Assembly: GCA_947370975.1 (NCBI GenBank)
Contig: CANBNG010000003.1
Coordinates: forward strand, 1-64,000
DNA length: 64,000 nt
Source of the DNA: Beijerinckiaceae bacterium
GTDB lineage: Bacteria; Pseudomonadota; Alphaproteobacteria; Rhizobiales; Beijerinckiaceae
Reading direction: 5' to 3'
This document shows positions 6,718-15,034 of the stretch, piece by piece. The notes beneath the pieces were generated by a model. It made no database searches and was not told the DNA's origin. It was given only the letters and a program-made list of their open reading frames with translations. Both the position numbers and the translations under genes were made by a program. How positions within the stretch are numbered: position 1 is the first letter of the stretch; every line of letters begins with the position of its first letter.

Positions 6718-7212
6718 ATGACAGAGATTCAGGCAGAGGTCGCAGAGGCGGAAATCCCGTCCCGGGAGCCGGCGCTTTTCTTTCCGGGGCTGCGCGGCTT
6801 TTACGACAAGATGGAGCCACTCTCCTGGGTGGTCGTGCGCGTGGGCGTTGGCTGGAACCTCGCCTATCACGGCTGGGGCAAGATCATTCGCGGGATGGAT
6901 GCGCAGACCAAGGCGCTCAACATCACCATCCCCTATCTGGCCGATTACAATTACCCGCTGTCCTATTTCCTGACCTTCGTGGAAGGCCTGGGCGGCCTGT
7001 GCATCATGCTTGGTCTGTTCACGCGCTTCTTTGCGGCGGCCAATGCCATTGAAATGGCCTTCCTTACCTTCGTCGTCTATTGGGGCAACGGCTTTGGATG
7101 GCTGCAGAAGGGCTATGAATACACCCTGCTGTGGGGCGTGATGTGCCTCGCCATTGCGCTGCGCGGCGGCGGGCCGTGGTCGCTCGACCGCCGCATCGGC
7201 AAGGAACTCTGA
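6718..7212 (+). CDS. DoxX family membrane protein
   Basis: A 164-residue protein with a polar N-terminal 35 residues and then about four membrane spans. The segment VVRVGVGWNLAYHGWGKI followed by YFLTFVEGLGGLCIMLGLFTRF is characteristic of DoxX-type small integral membrane proteins. The start ATG follows GGGAGAAACGAC. DoxX proteins are linked to redox homeostasis and small-molecule reduction at the inner membrane, but the substrate here cannot be told. No partner gene such as a SodA or sulfurtransferase is adjacent. Confidence 0.85.
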   Translation: MTEIQAEVAEAEIPSREPALFFPGLRGFYDKMEPLSWVVVRVGVGWNLAYHGWGKIIRGMDAQTKALNITIPYLADYNYPLSYFLTFVEGLGGLCIMLGLFTRFFAAANAIEMAFLTFVVYWGNGFGWLQKGYEYTLLWGVMCLAIALRGGGPWSLDRRIGKEL

Positions 7213-7239
7213 CGTCTGCCGGGGCCGGCGCAGCTGGCC

Positions 7240-7374
7240 CTAGTCAGCCTTCTCGACCAGCCAGGCCATTTGCGTGGACTCTGGACGAGCGAGATAGGAA
7301 TCGATGGTGATCAATGTGCCCAACAGCACGGCGACAGCGGCCACGACACTGGCCAGTTCTGAAAATCGGATCAT
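7240..7374 (-). CDS. 44-residue membrane protein
   Basis: The ATG at 7374 follows GGGAGG with suitable spacing. The product starts MIRFSELASVV, has one hydrophobic span (VVAAVAVLLGTLITI) and a polar tail ending VEKAD. Convergent with DoxX, with 27 bases between the stops. Too short for family assignment, but the strong ribosome binding site and compositional fit support it as real. Confidence 0.5.
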   Translation of the reverse strand: MIRFSELASVVAAVAVLLGTLITIDSYLARPESTQMAWLVEKAD

Positions 7375-7442
7375 GAAAAACCTCCCTCTGGAAGGTGGTC
7401 AGATTACCGGTCCGATCTCACCAAACGATGACTCGCATCGTG

Positions 7443-7483
7443 AAAAAGCCGGCTAACGGATGTTAATCCGGGCCGGCTTTTTT
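7443..7483 (-). terminator. rho-independent terminator after the DUF1330 gene
   Basis: AAAAAGCCGGC (7443-7453) and GCCGGCTTTTT (7472-7482) pair perfectly; on the minus strand the hairpin is followed by T's. It could also end readthrough from the plus strand. Confidence 0.75.
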
Positions 7484-7523
7484 GCAGTGCGGAAAGATTC
7501 AGCGCGACTGCGCGTTTTTTAGC

Positions 7524-7817
7524 TCAACTGTCGAAACCTTCGACAACCACGAACTCGCCTTCGGCCGCACCAAGGCGATGCTCGCGCGCCGCCTGATATT
7601 CGTCCGAATGATAATAGGCCTTGGCCTGCTCGTAGCTTTCAAATTCCATGATGACGTTGCGCGAGCGCGACGGACCTTCCAGCGCCTCGTAGCGGCCACC
7701 GCGTGCCAGCGGCTTGGCGCCAAACTTTTCCACAGCGACGGCTGTTGCCTTGGCATAGCGCCCATAGGCTTCCGGATCCGACACATCCACGCGCACGATA
7801 ATATAGCCCTTGGCCAT
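7524..7817 (-). CDS. DUF1330 family protein
   Basis: A 97-residue protein starting MAKGYIIVRVDVSDPEAYGRY, the standard opening of DUF1330 proteins, with the conserved RYEALEGPSRSRNVIMEF and FESYEQAKAYYHSDEYQ segments. It has the dimeric alpha/beta-barrel (ferredoxin-like) fold expected of the family. Length is normal. GGAGAAACTGG upstream provides a ribosome binding site. Biochemical function of the family is not settled. Confidence 0.9.
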   Translation of the reverse strand: MAKGYIIVRVDVSDPEAYGRYAKATAVAVEKFGAKPLARGGRYEALEGPSRSRNVIMEFESYEQAKAYYHSDEYQAAREHRLGAAEGEFVVVEGFDS

Positions 7818-7971
7818 CCAGTTTCTCCATCATCAGGCTGCCCGAAGCCGGACCGCCGCCGAGCCAGACCATGACAAGTGTCGGCCTGCTCTGCAACCCG
7901 CACCCATCTTGGTGGCGCGCGCGCACGGGTGTATGCAACGCACATACAAGGGCGCGAATGAGGATTGAGAT

Positions 7972-8256
7972 ATGGCCGAAACCAAGACCGTCTTTCGCGT
8001 CAAACTGCGTATCGCCACTTATGCGGACGGCGCTCTGGCATGGCAGCATCTCATCGTCGATCGGCCGAGCGCGGAAGAAGCCAGCGAATTGATCAAATGG
8101 GCGCACCGTCTCGATCGCGACAATGATCTGCTGCGTCCGCATGATGAAAATTGCGCGGTCGAAAAGCGGAAGGTTCCTAACGATGGCCGCCCTGTCGTTC
8201 CGCTTGCGCAGATTTTTGCCTCCCTTGAAGACAGCTTTACGCTGCGCAAGAGCTGA
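7972..8256 (+). CDS. hypothetical 94-residue protein
   Basis: ATG at 7972 with GAGG 9 bases upstream. The product begins MAETKTVFRVKLRIATYADG and has mixed alpha/beta character without signal peptide or membrane span. No family recognised. It is followed by an intergenic region ending in a terminator-like hairpin at 8414. Confidence 0.65.
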   Translation: MAETKTVFRVKLRIATYADGALAWQHLIVDRPSAEEASELIKWAHRLDRDNDLLRPHDENCAVEKRKVPNDGRPVVPLAQIFASLEDSFTLRKS

Positions 8257-8413
8257 ACGACACCGCACCTGCGCCAACACGCCGCGGACGAAAGTCGATG
8301 GCAGAATTGCAACAACACGCTGCAATATAAGCGCAAACAACGTTTCGTACTTGTGCGCGTACAAAACGAGTCTAGCGTAGGAATTGCGCTTTTGGCGCAT
8401 TCCTCCCCGACTT

Positions 8414-8448
8414 GAGCCGCCTGGCGTATCGCCGGCGGCTTTTTTTTA
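8414..8448 (+). terminator. terminator-like hairpin
   Basis: AGCCGCC and GGCGGCT flank a short GC-rich loop (8415-8440), followed by a run of eight T's. It is about 160 bases after the preceding stop, so it may end a long 3' untranslated region. Confidence 0.6.
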
Positions 8449-8532
8449 TGGCGCCCCGCCCGGCATGGGCTGCGGAACCCTTTTTCAGCCCGGCCATTTG
8501 CGAGCGCACAGGTCGCGAGAAGGATCGGGCAC

Positions 8533-8832
8533 ATGAGAAAAGGGATTCTCTTCACATTCCTCGCCGCAACAGCCCTGTTCTCCACCGGGGCCATGGCGCA
8601 GCGTTACAATACCGACATCAATCTGGAGCCGACGTGCCGGACGCCGGGCTCGGGCATGGATCCGCGCTGCATCGGCGACACGACGCCTGGCACAGACCGC
8701 GCCTTGCGGCGCACGCGCAGCGGTGGCCAACGCTATGATTCCCGCGTGAAGACCTATCACCGCGCCGCGACCCGTCCCCACATCAATTGCGCGGCACGCG
8801 CCAACCGCCGCAATCCGCGCTGCATGCGCTGA
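8533..8832 (+). CDS. secreted basic cysteine-containing protein
   Basis: A 99-residue protein with a clear signal peptide (MRKGILFTFLAATALFSTGAMA, cleavage expected after AMA). The mature part is Arg-rich and has four cysteines (CRTPG, PRCIG, NCAAR, PRCMR), so two disulfides are possible in the periplasm. AAGGA lies upstream of the start. No family recognised. Confidence 0.7.
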   Translation: MRKGILFTFLAATALFSTGAMAQRYNTDINLEPTCRTPGSGMDPRCIGDTTPGTDRALRRTRSGGQRYDSRVKTYHRAATRPHINCAARANRRNPRCMR

Positions 8833-8839
8833 ATAATAG

Positions 8840-8866
8840 AAAAACGCCCGCACATTGTGCGGGCGT
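8840..8866 (-). terminator. terminator of the tct/cupin operon
   Basis: ACGCCCGCAC (8844-8853) pairs with GTGCGGGCGT (8857-8866) around a 3-base loop; on the minus strand it is followed by T's (A run at 8840-8843). It lies 30 bases past the bicupin stop. Confidence 0.75.
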
Positions 8867-8896
8867 AGGATGTTTGATCGGCGTTTGAAAAAAACG

Positions 8897-10093
8897 TCAG
8901 ATCGCCGGGCCGATGGACTGGGGCGTGTAGATCGCGCCCGTGAGCTCTTCGGGCTTGAGCGCGCGGATCGCGGGCTCGTCGAAAATATCGGCCATGTCGG
9001 ATGTCACGCCTGTCGCATCGATGGCGTCGAGCCACTTGCGATGCACGCGCGGATCCTGATCTTCATATTCAACCTGGCGTCCGCCCTGCTGGATCGACAG
9101 CGAGCCATAACCTTCCGCACTGCGCTTGCGCAGCGAGATGAAGGGATAGCGACGGCTGCCCATGGAGCAGGCCACGTAACGGGCAGGCTCGGCGCAAGTG
9201 TTGAAATGCTGATGGAACATCCAGAACGGGGGCACATACATGATGCCGTGACGCCACGGGATTTCCTTGAACTCGCTGTCGCCTTCATGCCAGAGCAGCG
9301 AATAGCCTTCGCCGCTTACCGCATGAACATGCGTTCCAGCCGCATGGCGATGGGCTTTCTTGTAGCGACCGACCGGCACCTCGGACGTATGCGAATGCAT
9401 CGTGCTGTCGGCCAGCACGAAGGACACGTTCTTCGAACCCTTGCCGCGCTCGCCGAGATCGTAAAGCTTGAAGCCCGTCAGATCGGGGACAAAATTCGTC
9501 TCCCAAAGATTGAGCTTGGCCTTGCCGTCGGCGCGCACGACTTCGAGATGTTCGCCTTCGCCCTGGAACTGGTTGGGCGAGCCGGCACGCTCGGGGAACT
9601 TGCCGGGATTGTTAAAGACGAAATCCTGATTGTGGTAGAGGTTGAGCGTGAGGGGCGCATCATTGGTGCACGACAGGCGCGCGGTCTCGCGGCCCGAAGA
9701 ATTGAAGATCTGATATTCGCAATTGAGCGGAATGGCGAAGAGCGCCTTCGGGCCCCATTCGAACGTGTGCTTCTCGCCACTCGGCAGCCAGACAGTTGTC
9801 GAGCCAAAGCCCGAAAGGACGAGGAAGAAAGCCTCGTAGAGATGCTTGACCGGACGGGTCTTCTTGCCGGGCAGAACTTCAACCACATAATTGGCCATGA
9901 AGTCGCCACGGCCATGGGCGTGGTTGAAACAGCCGCGTGCGTCATACCAATCCCAGTCCTTGGTCTCGACTGCGAGCAGATCGAAGCCGAAATCCTCGTG
10001 CACGGGAATGTTCTGACCCTTCACCCAGTCGAGATAGGGTTCAACAAGGTAGCGGCCGTCAAGCTCTTCCTGCGGCGTTGCTTTATCAGACAT
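8897..10093 (-). CDS. bicupin protein linked to the tricarboxylate transporter
   Basis: A 398-residue protein with two cupin-like halves: an N-terminal one around NHAHGRGDFM and KHLYEAFFLVLSG, and a C-terminal one with HRHAAGTHVHAVSGEGY, whose His residues would bind a metal. Architecture and length resemble ring-cleaving dioxygenases of the gentisate type and related uncharacterised cupins, but I see no basis for naming a substrate. It is the last gene of the operon tctA-tctB-tctC-cupin, 75 bases after tctC with a hairpin in between, so it probably acts on the compound imported by the transporter. A terminator follows. Confidence 0.75.
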   Translation of the reverse strand: MSDKATPQEELDGRYLVEPYLDWVKGQNIPVHEDFGFDLLAVETKDWDWYDARGCFNHAHGRGDFMANYVVEVLPGKKTRPVKHLYEAFFLVLSGFGSTTVWLPSGEKHTFEWGPKALFAIPLNCEYQIFNSSGRETARLSCTNDAPLTLNLYHNQDFVFNNPGKFPERAGSPNQFQGEGEHLEVVRADGKAKLNLWETNFVPDLTGFKLYDLGERGKGSKNVSFVLADSTMHSHTSEVPVGRYKKAHRHAAGTHVHAVSGEGYSLLWHEGDSEFKEIPWRHGIMYVPPFWMFHQHFNTCAEPARYVACSMGSRRYPFISLRKRSAEGYGSLSIQQGGRQVEYEDQDPRVHRKWLDAIDATGVTSDMADIFDEPAIRALKPEELTGAIYTPQSIGPAI

Positions 10094-10127
10094 TCTTCTT
10101 CTCCTTATTGAGATCGATGGGGCATGG

Positions 10128-10158
10128 GCGCATCGCCACTCCCCGGGCGGCGATGCGC
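10128..10158 (-). other. intercistronic hairpin between tctC and the bicupin gene
   Basis: GCGCATCGCC (10128-10137) and GGCGATGCGC (10149-10158) pair perfectly around an 11-base loop and no T tract follows. Such hairpins often protect the upstream mRNA 3' end, here that of the solute-binding protein which is needed in excess; that role is inference. Confidence 0.5.
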
Positions 10159-10168
10159 GGAGTCGGGA

Positions 10169-11176
10169 TTACTTATCCTTCTTGAGCGCCTCTGCGAGAA
10201 GCTTTTTCGTCTCGTCGGATTGATTGAGCGCGGCAGCAACCGCCTTGGCGACCTCTTCGCCATAGGCGGGCTCGACGGGACGTTCGAGCTTTTCAGCGCG
10301 CGCCTGCAGTTCCTTGTCTTCCATCGCGGCCTTGTAGGCGCCGATCAGCGTCTTCAGACGGTCGGCCGGAATGCCGGGCGGTCCGGCTGTGAGACGCGCG
10401 ATGTCGCCCTGCGACTGCACCAGCGCGATGAGCTCAAGCGCCCTGGCATCCTTCACGAGGGAAGAGAGCTGCGGCACGTCCTTTTCGGCGCCCCCGATCT
10501 GGGCAATGAAACGACCATACCCATTCTCGATAAAGGTCGCGTAGGAGGAGCGCGAGGCAATGGAGCCCACGACCTCGCCGCGCCGCATGGCGAGCTGATC
10601 GTCGGTACCATTATAGCCTGTGAGATTCTTCACCGGCAGTTTCAGCGAATTGGTGAGAATCACCGTCTCCACGAAGGAGGCGCTGCCTGGACCGGCAGAG
10701 GCGAAATTCACCGGCTGCTTTTGCGCGACAAGATCCTCGAACGACTTGATCGGGGATTGGGCGGCAATCACGACCACGCGGGGATCGGATGCGGCCTTGC
10801 CGATCCAGCTCATCTTGGTCAGGTCGAATTTCACGCCCTGCTGATTGACGATCTGGTTATAGATCAGGCCGGTGTTGAACGTGCCCAGCGTCAGGCCATC
10901 GCCCTTGGATGCATAGACCGCGTTCGCGCCGATGATATGGCCCGCACCCGGCATGTTCTTCACGACGAAGGTCGAGCCCGGCAGGTTGCGCTGCATATAT
11001 TCGGCAACGAGCCGACCATAGGAATCATAGCCGCCGCCCGGCGCCGTCGCGACAATATAGGTGACGGTCTTGCCCTTGAAGAATTCCACGCCTTCATCGG
11101 CGAGGGCGGCAGAAGCCTGCGCTGCAATGCAGGCGATGCCAAAAAGCTTCAATGCCTTGTTCATCGTTTCCTCCAA
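10169..11176 (-). CDS. tripartite tricarboxylate transporter substrate-binding protein (TctC family)
   Basis: A 335-residue periplasmic binding protein with signal peptide (LFGIACIAAQASAALA). The family's PGGGYDSYGR stretch, VVKNMPGAGHIIGAN and the typical AAQSPIKSFEDL segment are present. It captures a carboxylate in the periplasm and delivers it to TctAB. The gene lies 30 bases after tctB. The substrate cannot be read from sequence since this family is very broad. Confidence 0.92.
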   Translation of the reverse strand: MEETMNKALKLFGIACIAAQASAALADEGVEFFKGKTVTYIVATAPGGGYDSYGRLVAEYMQRNLPGSTFVVKNMPGAGHIIGANAVYASKGDGLTLGTFNTGLIYNQIVNQQGVKFDLTKMSWIGKAASDPRVVVIAAQSPIKSFEDLVAQKQPVNFASAGPGSASFVETVILTNSLKLPVKNLTGYNGTDDQLAMRRGEVVGSIASRSSYATFIENGYGRFIAQIGGAEKDVPQLSSLVKDARALELIALVQSQGDIARLTAGPPGIPADRLKTLIGAYKAAMEDKELQARAEKLERPVEPAYGEEVAKAVAAALNQSDETKKLLAEALKKDK

Positions 11177-11206
11177 ATCGCGCGTGTCGCGCTTTCGTCG
11201 CGGGTT

Positions 11207-11758
11207 TCAGCCCGCAAGACGATCCAGGATGAGTCCGGTGATGGCGCCCTGATAGAGCGACACGCCAAGCACCTTCGTGAAGATGAGATAGAAAGCAGCC
11301 GAAGCGCCGCCGCCCAGAAGCAGCGTGCGCGTCCAGCTTGCGCCCGCCCGCTCGCGCAGGAAGCTGATGAGGAAGATGGGGATCGAGACCCAGAAACCAA
11401 ACAGCAGGACGCCGCCGATCAGGCCGAGGAAATAGACCCAGGCCATGATTTCGCGGCGCAGGCTCTCGGCCGCATCGCGCGGAGCGTCGATCACTTCCGC
11501 CTGCCCGAAATGCACATCATGCCCAACGAGCTTCGCCGCCTTTTCCTCGGCTTCGCGCATCTCGTCCTTTTCATCCGCCGCGGCAGGCTTGCGGCGGAAG
11601 TCGAGACCGATCTGCAGGAGGCAGAGAAAGATGCCGGGAATGCCCACCGTCAGCGGCATGAAGCGCGCGCCTTCGGGATAGGTGAACGACACACCGACCA
11701 TGGTCGTGAACACGGCGAGCATGAAAAACGTCATCGACTGACGAGCGAGCATGGTCAT
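11207..11758 (-). CDS. tripartite tricarboxylate transporter small membrane subunit (TctB family)
   Basis: Start set at 11758, where ATG overlaps the TGA of tctA (ATGA), a sign of translational coupling; a longer frame upstream would run deep into tctA. The 183-residue product has four hydrophobic spans with a charged cytoplasmic loop (residues about 50-95, rich in Glu/Lys), longer than in minimal TctB proteins. It pairs with the large permease TctA. The small subunit's exact role in transport is not defined in the family. Confidence 0.85.
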   Translation of the reverse strand: MTMLARQSMTFFMLAVFTTMVGVSFTYPEGARFMPLTVGIPGIFLCLLQIGLDFRRKPAAADEKDEMREAEEKAAKLVGHDVHFGQAEVIDAPRDAAESLRREIMAWVYFLGLIGGVLLFGFWVSIPIFLISFLRERAGASWTRTLLLGGGASAAFYLIFTKVLGVSLYQGAITGLILDRLAG

Positions 11759-13266
11759 GCGGACACCTGCATATTGGCGAGAGCGGAGGGCCGGCGGCTC
11801 TTGTAGATCGCAAAGACAATGGTCGTCACGATCATGGTGATGAGCACGAGCGACAGTGGCCGCGTGAAGAAGGACAGGCCCCACAGATCAAGCGCCTTGT
11901 GCAGCGATTCCTCCGCAATGCGGCCAAGCACGAGGCCGATGACAAAGGGAGCGCGTGGCCAATCGGCCCGCAGCATCGCATAACCGACCATGCTCATGGC
12001 GACGAGGATCAGCAGGTTTTCCCACTGCCCTTCGTTCACATAAGCGCCGATCACGACGAGCACGACGATGAAGGGCACGAGCATGGTGGCGTTGATGAAG
12101 GTGAGCACCGCCACCCAGCGCGTGATGAAGAGCAGGAAGGTCACGGCAATCAGATTGCCCACGACCAGCGCCCAGATCAAAGTCCAGACGAGATCGAGAT
12201 GTTTGGTGATCATCGCAGGGCCCGGCTGGATGCCGAGGATCAGGAACGCGCCCATCATCACTGCCATGCCGGATGAACCCGGAATGCCGAAGAAGAGGGT
12301 CGGCAGCAGCGAGCCGCCTTCCTTGGCGTTGCTCGCCGTCTCGGGCGCAATCACGCCCTCAACCGCGCCATGGCCGAAGCGCTCGGGCGTCTTTGAACTC
12401 TGCACAGCATGGCCATAGCAGAGCCAGGCCGCCGCCGAACCGCCAAGGCCCGGAACCATGCCGATCAACGCGCCGATGATCGACGTGCGCAAGGCCAGGA
12501 ACCAGTGACGGGGCACTTCCTTCACGCCCTCGAAAATCTGGCGGTAGGAGAAGTTCACGCCCTCCATCGAAATAGCGGCAATGGAGCCGCCCTTCACCGC
12601 CAGCGAGATCATCTCGGGCACCGCAAACAGGGCGAGCACGCAAGTGACGAGGCTCACGCCATCCCACAGGAACAGATAATCGCCGGCAAAACGCGCGGTG
12701 CCTGTCTGCGGGTCCATGCCGATGGTCGCCAGCATCATGCCAAACAGGCCAACGATCATGCCCTTGAAGATGTTCTCGCCACCCGCAAGGAAAGCGATGA
12801 AGGTGATGCCCAGAATGGCGAGCAGGAAGAATTCGGCGGGACTGAAGGCAAGGACGATCGGCTCGAGAACCGGGATCATGATTGCAAAGACAATCGCGCC
12901 GATAATGCCGCCAACGCCGGACGCCGTGATGCTGGCGCCGAGCGCGCGGCCCGCCTCGCCCTTCTTGGCCATGGGATAGCCATCGATGGTCGTCGCCGCA
13001 TCGTCGCCATCGCCCGGCACGCCGAACATGATGCTCGAAATCTGGCCGCTGGTTCCATTCACCGCATGCATGGTGAGCAGGAAAACCGCGCCTTGCGTCA
13101 TGTCCATGCCGAAGACGAAAGGAATGGCCAGGGCAATCGAAAGACGCCCGCCAATGCCGGGCGTCGCACCGACAATGAGGCCGATCATCACCGCGATCAG
13201 CATGAGCCCCATTGTCTGGGGGGAAGTCAGCAGGGCGCCGAGCGACCCGAACATGACGTCGATCAT
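11755..13266 (-). CDS. tripartite tricarboxylate transporter permease (TctA family)
   Basis: Start chosen at 13266 (MIDVMFGSLGALL) with GGGAGG upstream; this gives 503 residues, the normal TctA length. The protein is highly hydrophobic with about 11-12 spans and carries the family segment GATPGIGGRLSIALAIPF near the N-terminus and a second related loop, GLGGSAAAW. It forms the sodium- or proton-coupled pore for the substrate delivered by TctC. First gene of the operon, divergent from the LysR gene. Confidence 0.93.
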   Translation of the reverse strand: MIDVMFGSLGALLTSPQTMGLMLIAVMIGLIVGATPGIGGRLSIALAIPFVFGMDMTQGAVFLLTMHAVNGTSGQISSIMFGVPGDGDDAATTIDGYPMAKKGEAGRALGASITASGVGGIIGAIVFAIMIPVLEPIVLAFSPAEFFLLAILGITFIAFLAGGENIFKGMIVGLFGMMLATIGMDPQTGTARFAGDYLFLWDGVSLVTCVLALFAVPEMISLAVKGGSIAAISMEGVNFSYRQIFEGVKEVPRHWFLALRTSIIGALIGMVPGLGGSAAAWLCYGHAVQSSKTPERFGHGAVEGVIAPETASNAKEGGSLLPTLFFGIPGSSGMAVMMGAFLILGIQPGPAMITKHLDLVWTLIWALVVGNLIAVTFLLFITRWVAVLTFINATMLVPFIVVLVVIGAYVNEGQWENLLILVAMSMVGYAMLRADWPRAPFVIGLVLGRIAEESLHKALDLWGLSFFTRPLSLVLITMIVTTIVFAIYKSRRPSALANMQVSA

Positions 13267-13334
13267 CAAAAAACCTCCCGGGGTACGGTCTCGCGCCATT
13301 CCCAATCCGCCTAGACTAAAGTCACAGCTTGCAG

Positions 13335-13383
13335 AGGTAAATTGAAACCTTTGGAAGCCAGATACAAAATATTTTAAGCTGGC
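13335..13383. promoter_or_regulatory. candidate LysR operator between tctA and lysR
   Basis: The 138-base divergent gap contains the imperfect dyad AGGTAAATTGAAACCT (13335-13350) and GCCAG...CTGGC arms (13357-13361 and 13379-13383) around the palindrome AAAATATTTT (13366-13375). It is the most AT-rich segment nearby. Position and symmetry suit a LysR site controlling both directions; not proven. Confidence 0.4.
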
Positions 13384-13404
13384 GACCGGCAGGAAAGAGA
13401 AAAC

Positions 13405-14283
13405 ATGCGGCTCGAAGATCTGGATTTTGCGAAATTGCGCGCTTTTCAGCTGGTGGCGACCCACGGGACGCTGGCGGCCGCAGCCACGCAATTGGGTCTG
13501 ACCATTCCCGCCGTCTCGGCCAAGCTCAAGCGGCTCGACGATGTGCTGGGCGTGCCCCTTTTCCGCCGCCTGCCCAACGGGCTCACCCTGACGCCAGCCG
13601 GCGAGCGGTTTCTGCGCGATCTCACCCCCCTGCTGCAGGAAGCCGAGCAGGTGATGGGCCGCGTGCAAACGCAGACTGATGCCCATTCGCAGGAGACCGG
13701 CAGCATTTCCATCGCCATCGGCGGCGATTACACCTCTTTCTTCGTGCCCCGCATGCATGGGTTTCTGGCTGAATTCCCGCGCGTGGAAATCAACATGCGC
13801 GTTGCGCGTACCTCCGATTCACTTGCCGCCTTGCAGGCGGGCAGGACAGATTTCTGCATGGGGGTCTATCCGCGCCTGCCCCAGGGCGTGGCGGCAAAGG
13901 TTGTCGCGCGCACGACCATGTCGCTGGTGACGCGTGCCGATAGCCCGAGCACGCCGGGTGACTGGGAAACCATGCCGCCGGGACGCCTCATCGTCGCGCC
14001 GCGCGGCACCGCTGTCCGCCAACTCTTGCGCAAATCGCCCTTCATGGCCGGCCGGACGAACAATCTCGAATGCCCGACCTGCCAGACGGCCATCGAGCTC
14101 GTCGCGCTGGGCACGGGGCCAGCGATTGTTCACACCTTATGCGTGACGGGCACTGGCATGCGTCATCTGCATGCAACAGATCTCGGTGAAAAACATGGGC
14201 TTTTGCAATTTGTCGTTGCCTACAGGCGCGGTGCGCGACGGTCCTCCGCCGCGCAGGCTTTTTTCGATCACGTCACCGCGTGA
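13405..14283 (+). CDS. LysR family transcriptional regulator
   Basis: A 292-residue protein with an N-terminal winged helix-turn-helix (residues about 5-65: LRAFQLVATHGTLAAAATQLG, VSAKLKRLDDVLGVPLFRR) and a periplasmic-binding-like effector domain from about 95. It is transcribed away from the tctABC-cupin operon and shares its promoter region, so it very likely regulates that operon in response to the imported carboxylate. Length is normal. Confidence 0.93.
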   Translation: MRLEDLDFAKLRAFQLVATHGTLAAAATQLGLTIPAVSAKLKRLDDVLGVPLFRRLPNGLTLTPAGERFLRDLTPLLQEAEQVMGRVQTQTDAHSQETGSISIAIGGDYTSFFVPRMHGFLAEFPRVEINMRVARTSDSLAALQAGRTDFCMGVYPRLPQGVAAKVVARTTMSLVTRADSPSTPGDWETMPPGRLIVAPRGTAVRQLLRKSPFMAGRTNNLECPTCQTAIELVALGTGPAIVHTLCVTGTGMRHLHATDLGEKHGLLQFVVAYRRGARRSSAAQAFFDHVTA

Positions 14284-14301
14284 TCAGCCATCTGCTTGAG
14301 C

Positions 14302-14781
14302 TCAGCAGCCGCGGCAGATGGAATTGACCGCGCGGCTGTTCTGACGCTGCAAGCGGCGGTCGAGGGCCGCAGCAGGATCATCGTTCACGCGCTCGCAGGC
14401 GGCGATCTCTTCCCCGCTATGGTCGGCGCGCCGCGCGAGCACCTGTTCACACTGCGCCGCACTGCGCGTGCGCGCGGCGGCATCGCGGCCCGAACCCGAT
14501 ATGGCGGGATTGCCGGTCGGCTGGGTTGTGGATTGCATGGGCGGGCCAGCATTGCGCGCGCCAGCACCCGTCTGCTGGTTTTGATTGCTCTGCTGCTGAT
14601 TGCTCAGGCCCCCGGGCGTGGTAGGCGCGCCAACTCCTGCGCCCGTGCCGCTCGCAGCCCCACCCGTGCCTCCGGAGCCTCCAGAGGCGCCCGACGACCC
14701 GCCACCCGTCTGCGCCAAGGCCGCGCCCGAGAGGCTGAGCACCATCAGGGCGACCCCATATTTCCCGCTGCTCCTTGCCAT
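14302..14781 (-). CDS. secreted Gly/Ser/Thr-rich hypothetical protein
   Basis: Start at 14781 with GGAGG upstream. The 159-residue protein has a signal peptide (VALMVLSLSGAALAQ), then a low-complexity Gly/Ser/Ala and Gln/Asn-rich part (residues about 25-90) and a C-terminal part with three or four cysteines (AAQCEQVL, AACERVN, SICRGC). Probably periplasmic or surface exposed. Convergent with the LysR gene. No family recognised. Confidence 0.6.
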   Translation of the reverse strand: MARSSGKYGVALMVLSLSGAALAQTGGGSSGASGGSGGTGGAASGTGAGVGAPTTPGGLSNQQQSNQNQQTGAGARNAGPPMQSTTQPTGNPAISGSGRDAAARTRSAAQCEQVLARRADHSGEEIAACERVNDDPAAALDRRLQRQNSRAVNSICRGC

Positions 14782-15034
14782 GGCCAAGATCCTCCGCTGC
14801 GCGCGAGACGCCCTTGCAATTCCCTCTGTCCCGGTTCCGTTCCACGAAATCATGGAGACCCGTCGTGCGGGTGGGCGGGCCGGTTGACAGGGCTTTGCCT
14901 TTCCCGGAGCATGCGGCCAGCTCCAGTCGGGCGGTTCATCAATGAAACCGCCGAGAAAACAAGGCTGGGCAAGAGGAAATGCTGCTTGGCCAGAGCCAGA
15001 CTCGCAGGCGGCCAAAACGACCCGGGAGATCGAA

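Noticed and set aside
8855..11806. Very long open frames (418 and 560 residues) on the plus strand across the cupin and tct genes
   Set aside because: They lie opposite genes with clear family motifs and operon overlaps, and have His/Arg/Ala-rich composition typical of reverse-frame shadows in high-GC DNA.
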